Part shown: one piece after another, positions 6,673 to 7,647 of the stretch
Numbering within the stretch: the stretch's first letter is position 1
Layout of the letters: every line of letters starts with the position of its first letter
Assembly: GCA_044349205.1 (NCBI GenBank)
Contig: JBIKRJ010000115.1
Coordinates: forward strand, 1-7,647
Length of the DNA stretch: 7,647 nt
DNA from: UBA9547 sp044349205
GTDB lineage: Bacteria > Bacteroidota > Bacteroidia > Cytophagales > UBA9547
Direction of reading: 5' to 3'
Made by a program: the position numbers and the translations under genes
Notes under the pieces: generated by a model
What the model was told of the DNA's origin: nothing
What the model saw: the letters and a program-made list of their open reading frames with translations, nothing else
Databases searched by the model: none

Positions 6673-7647
6673 TTATTCCACGGTTACCGATTTAGCCAAG
6701 TTGCGCGGCTGGTCTACATTGCAACCTCTAAGCACTGCAATGTGGTAGGAGAGAAGTTGCAGCGGAATAACAGTAAGAAGCGGTAGCAGAATCGGATTGC
6801 TGTGTGGAATTTCAATCACAAAATCGGCCATTTTTTTCACTTCGGTATCGCCCTCGCTTACTATGGCAATCACTTTACCTTTGCGTGCTTTTACTTCCTG
6901 AATGTTTGAAATTATTTTCTCGTAAGAATTGTCTTTGATGGCAATCACTACTACGGGCATTTCAGCATCTATCAAGGCAATAGGCCCATGTTTCATTTCG
7001 GCAGCAGGATAGCCTTCGGCGTGTATATAGGAAATTTCTTTCAGTTTTAAAGCCCCTTCAAGTGCTACTGGGAAGTTGTAACCTCGTCCTAAATACAGAA
7101 AATTGGTGGCGTTAAAGAACTGCTTTGATATATTCAAAACCGTTTCATTGGTTTTTAGAATTTGAGCGATTTTAGAAGGGATATATTCCAATTCGGTCAA
7201 AATCTCCATGAACTTGCTTTCGGAAATCGTCCCCTTTTTTTGCGCAATGGCCAAGGCCATCATGGTCAATACCGTCACTTGCGAGGTAAAAGCCTTGGTG
7301 CTGGCTACCCCAATTTCAGGGCCAGCGTGCAAATAGGCACCACCATGTGTTGCGCGCGATATAGAAGACCCCACCACATTGCAAATGCCCAATATGATAG
7401 CGCCTTTCGATTTGGCGAGTTCTATAGCAGCCAAGGTATCGGCAGTTTCGCCAGACTGTGAAATGGCAATAACCACATCGCCTTCTTTGATGATAGGGTT
7501 TCGGTAGCGGAACTCGGAAGCATATTCTACTTCTACCGGAATTCTTGTGAGGTCTTCGAATAGATATTCGGCTACAAGGCCGGCATGCCATGAAGTTCCA
7601 CAACCCACAAAAATTATTCTTGGAGCATTGACCAAGGTGCTCATGTA
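6673..7647 (-). CDS. glmS: Glucosamine-fructose-6-phosphate aminotransferase (isomerising), C-terminal part; 5' end outside window
   Basis: GlmS makes glucosamine-6-phosphate from fructose-6-phosphate and glutamine, the first committed step towards UDP-GlcNAc for peptidoglycan and LPS. It is cytoplasmic. The visible 324 codons plus TAA are the isomerase half, made of two SIS sugar-phosphate domains; the N-terminal glutaminase domain lies beyond the right edge, since the family is about 610 residues. Counting from the Met at 7644, sugar-phosphate motifs are CGTSWHAG (15-22), SQSGET (62-67) and ASTKAF (114-119). The second domain has LGRG (185-188), then Glu203 in LKEISY and His219 in KHGP, spaced 16 apart like catalytic Glu488 and His504 of the E. 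coli enzyme. The C-terminus ends NLAKSVTVE, whose Lys318 matches the E. coli Lys603 lid residue. The Met at 7644 is internal, not a start: reading frame and homology continue to the edge. No truncation or frameshift is visible. Confidence 0.97.
   Translation of the reverse strand, partial: YMSTLVNAPRIIFVGCGTSWHAGLVAEYLFEDLTRIPVEVEYASEFRYRNPIIKEGDVVIAISQSGETADTLAAIELAKSKGAIILGICNVVGSSISRATHGGAYLHAGPEIGVASTKAFTSQVTVLTMMALAIAQKKGTISESKFMEILTELEYIPSKIAQILKTNETVLNISKQFFNATNFLYLGRGYNFPVALEGALKLKEISYIHAEGYPAAEMKHGPIALIDAEMPVVVIAIKDNSYEKIISNIQEVKARKGKVIAIVSEGDTEVKKMADFVIEIPHSNPILLPLLTVIPLQLLSYHIAVLRGCNVDQPRNLAKSVTVE

Overview
The window comes from a bacterium, most likely a member of the Bacteroidota (Flavobacteriia/Cytophagia-like). 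The grounds are an AT-leaning sequence, start sites that almost all lack a Shine-Dalgarno sequence and have A-rich leaders instead, menaquinone biosynthesis, and protein variants typical of that phylum. The genus cannot be determined from the sequence. All six genes lie on the minus strand, so transcription runs from high to low coordinates, and coding density is high.

In transcription order the layout is: (1) the C-terminal half of GlmS, glucosamine-6-phosphate synthase (6673-7647, cut by the right edge); (2) a 143-bp gap with an A10 tract; (3) an exported glutathione-peroxidase-family thiol peroxidase (6005-6529); (4) menA, the 1,4-dihydroxy-2-naphthoate prenyltransferase, which starts with TTG inside a TTGA overlap with the peroxidase stop; (5) a 65-bp gap holding one arm of an unusual inverted repeat whose other arm lies in the end of menA; (6) a three-gene heavy-metal efflux cluster consisting of an HME-RND inner-membrane pump (1909-5043), a TolC-type outer-membrane channel (703-1896) and a lipoprotein periplasmic adaptor (1-703, cut by the left edge).

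The last three genes together encode a complete tripartite CzcCBA/CusCBA-type exporter spanning both membranes, in the order pump - channel - adaptor. The fourth transmembrane helix of the pump carries the Asp/Asp/Glu pattern of divalent-cation exporters (Zn/Co/Cd/Ni), and the three methionine ligands of CusA appear to be replaced, so Cu(I)/Ag(I) is less likely as substrate. The peroxidase and MenA are translationally linked to each other and lie just upstream of the pump. Whether they share its transcript is open, and the inverted repeat sits exactly at that junction. GlmS looks like an unrelated housekeeping neighbour.

I see no mobile element, CRISPR array, tRNA, rRNA or defence system, and nothing that amounts to a new system. 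The most unusual item is the menA/pump junction structure at 5076-5166.
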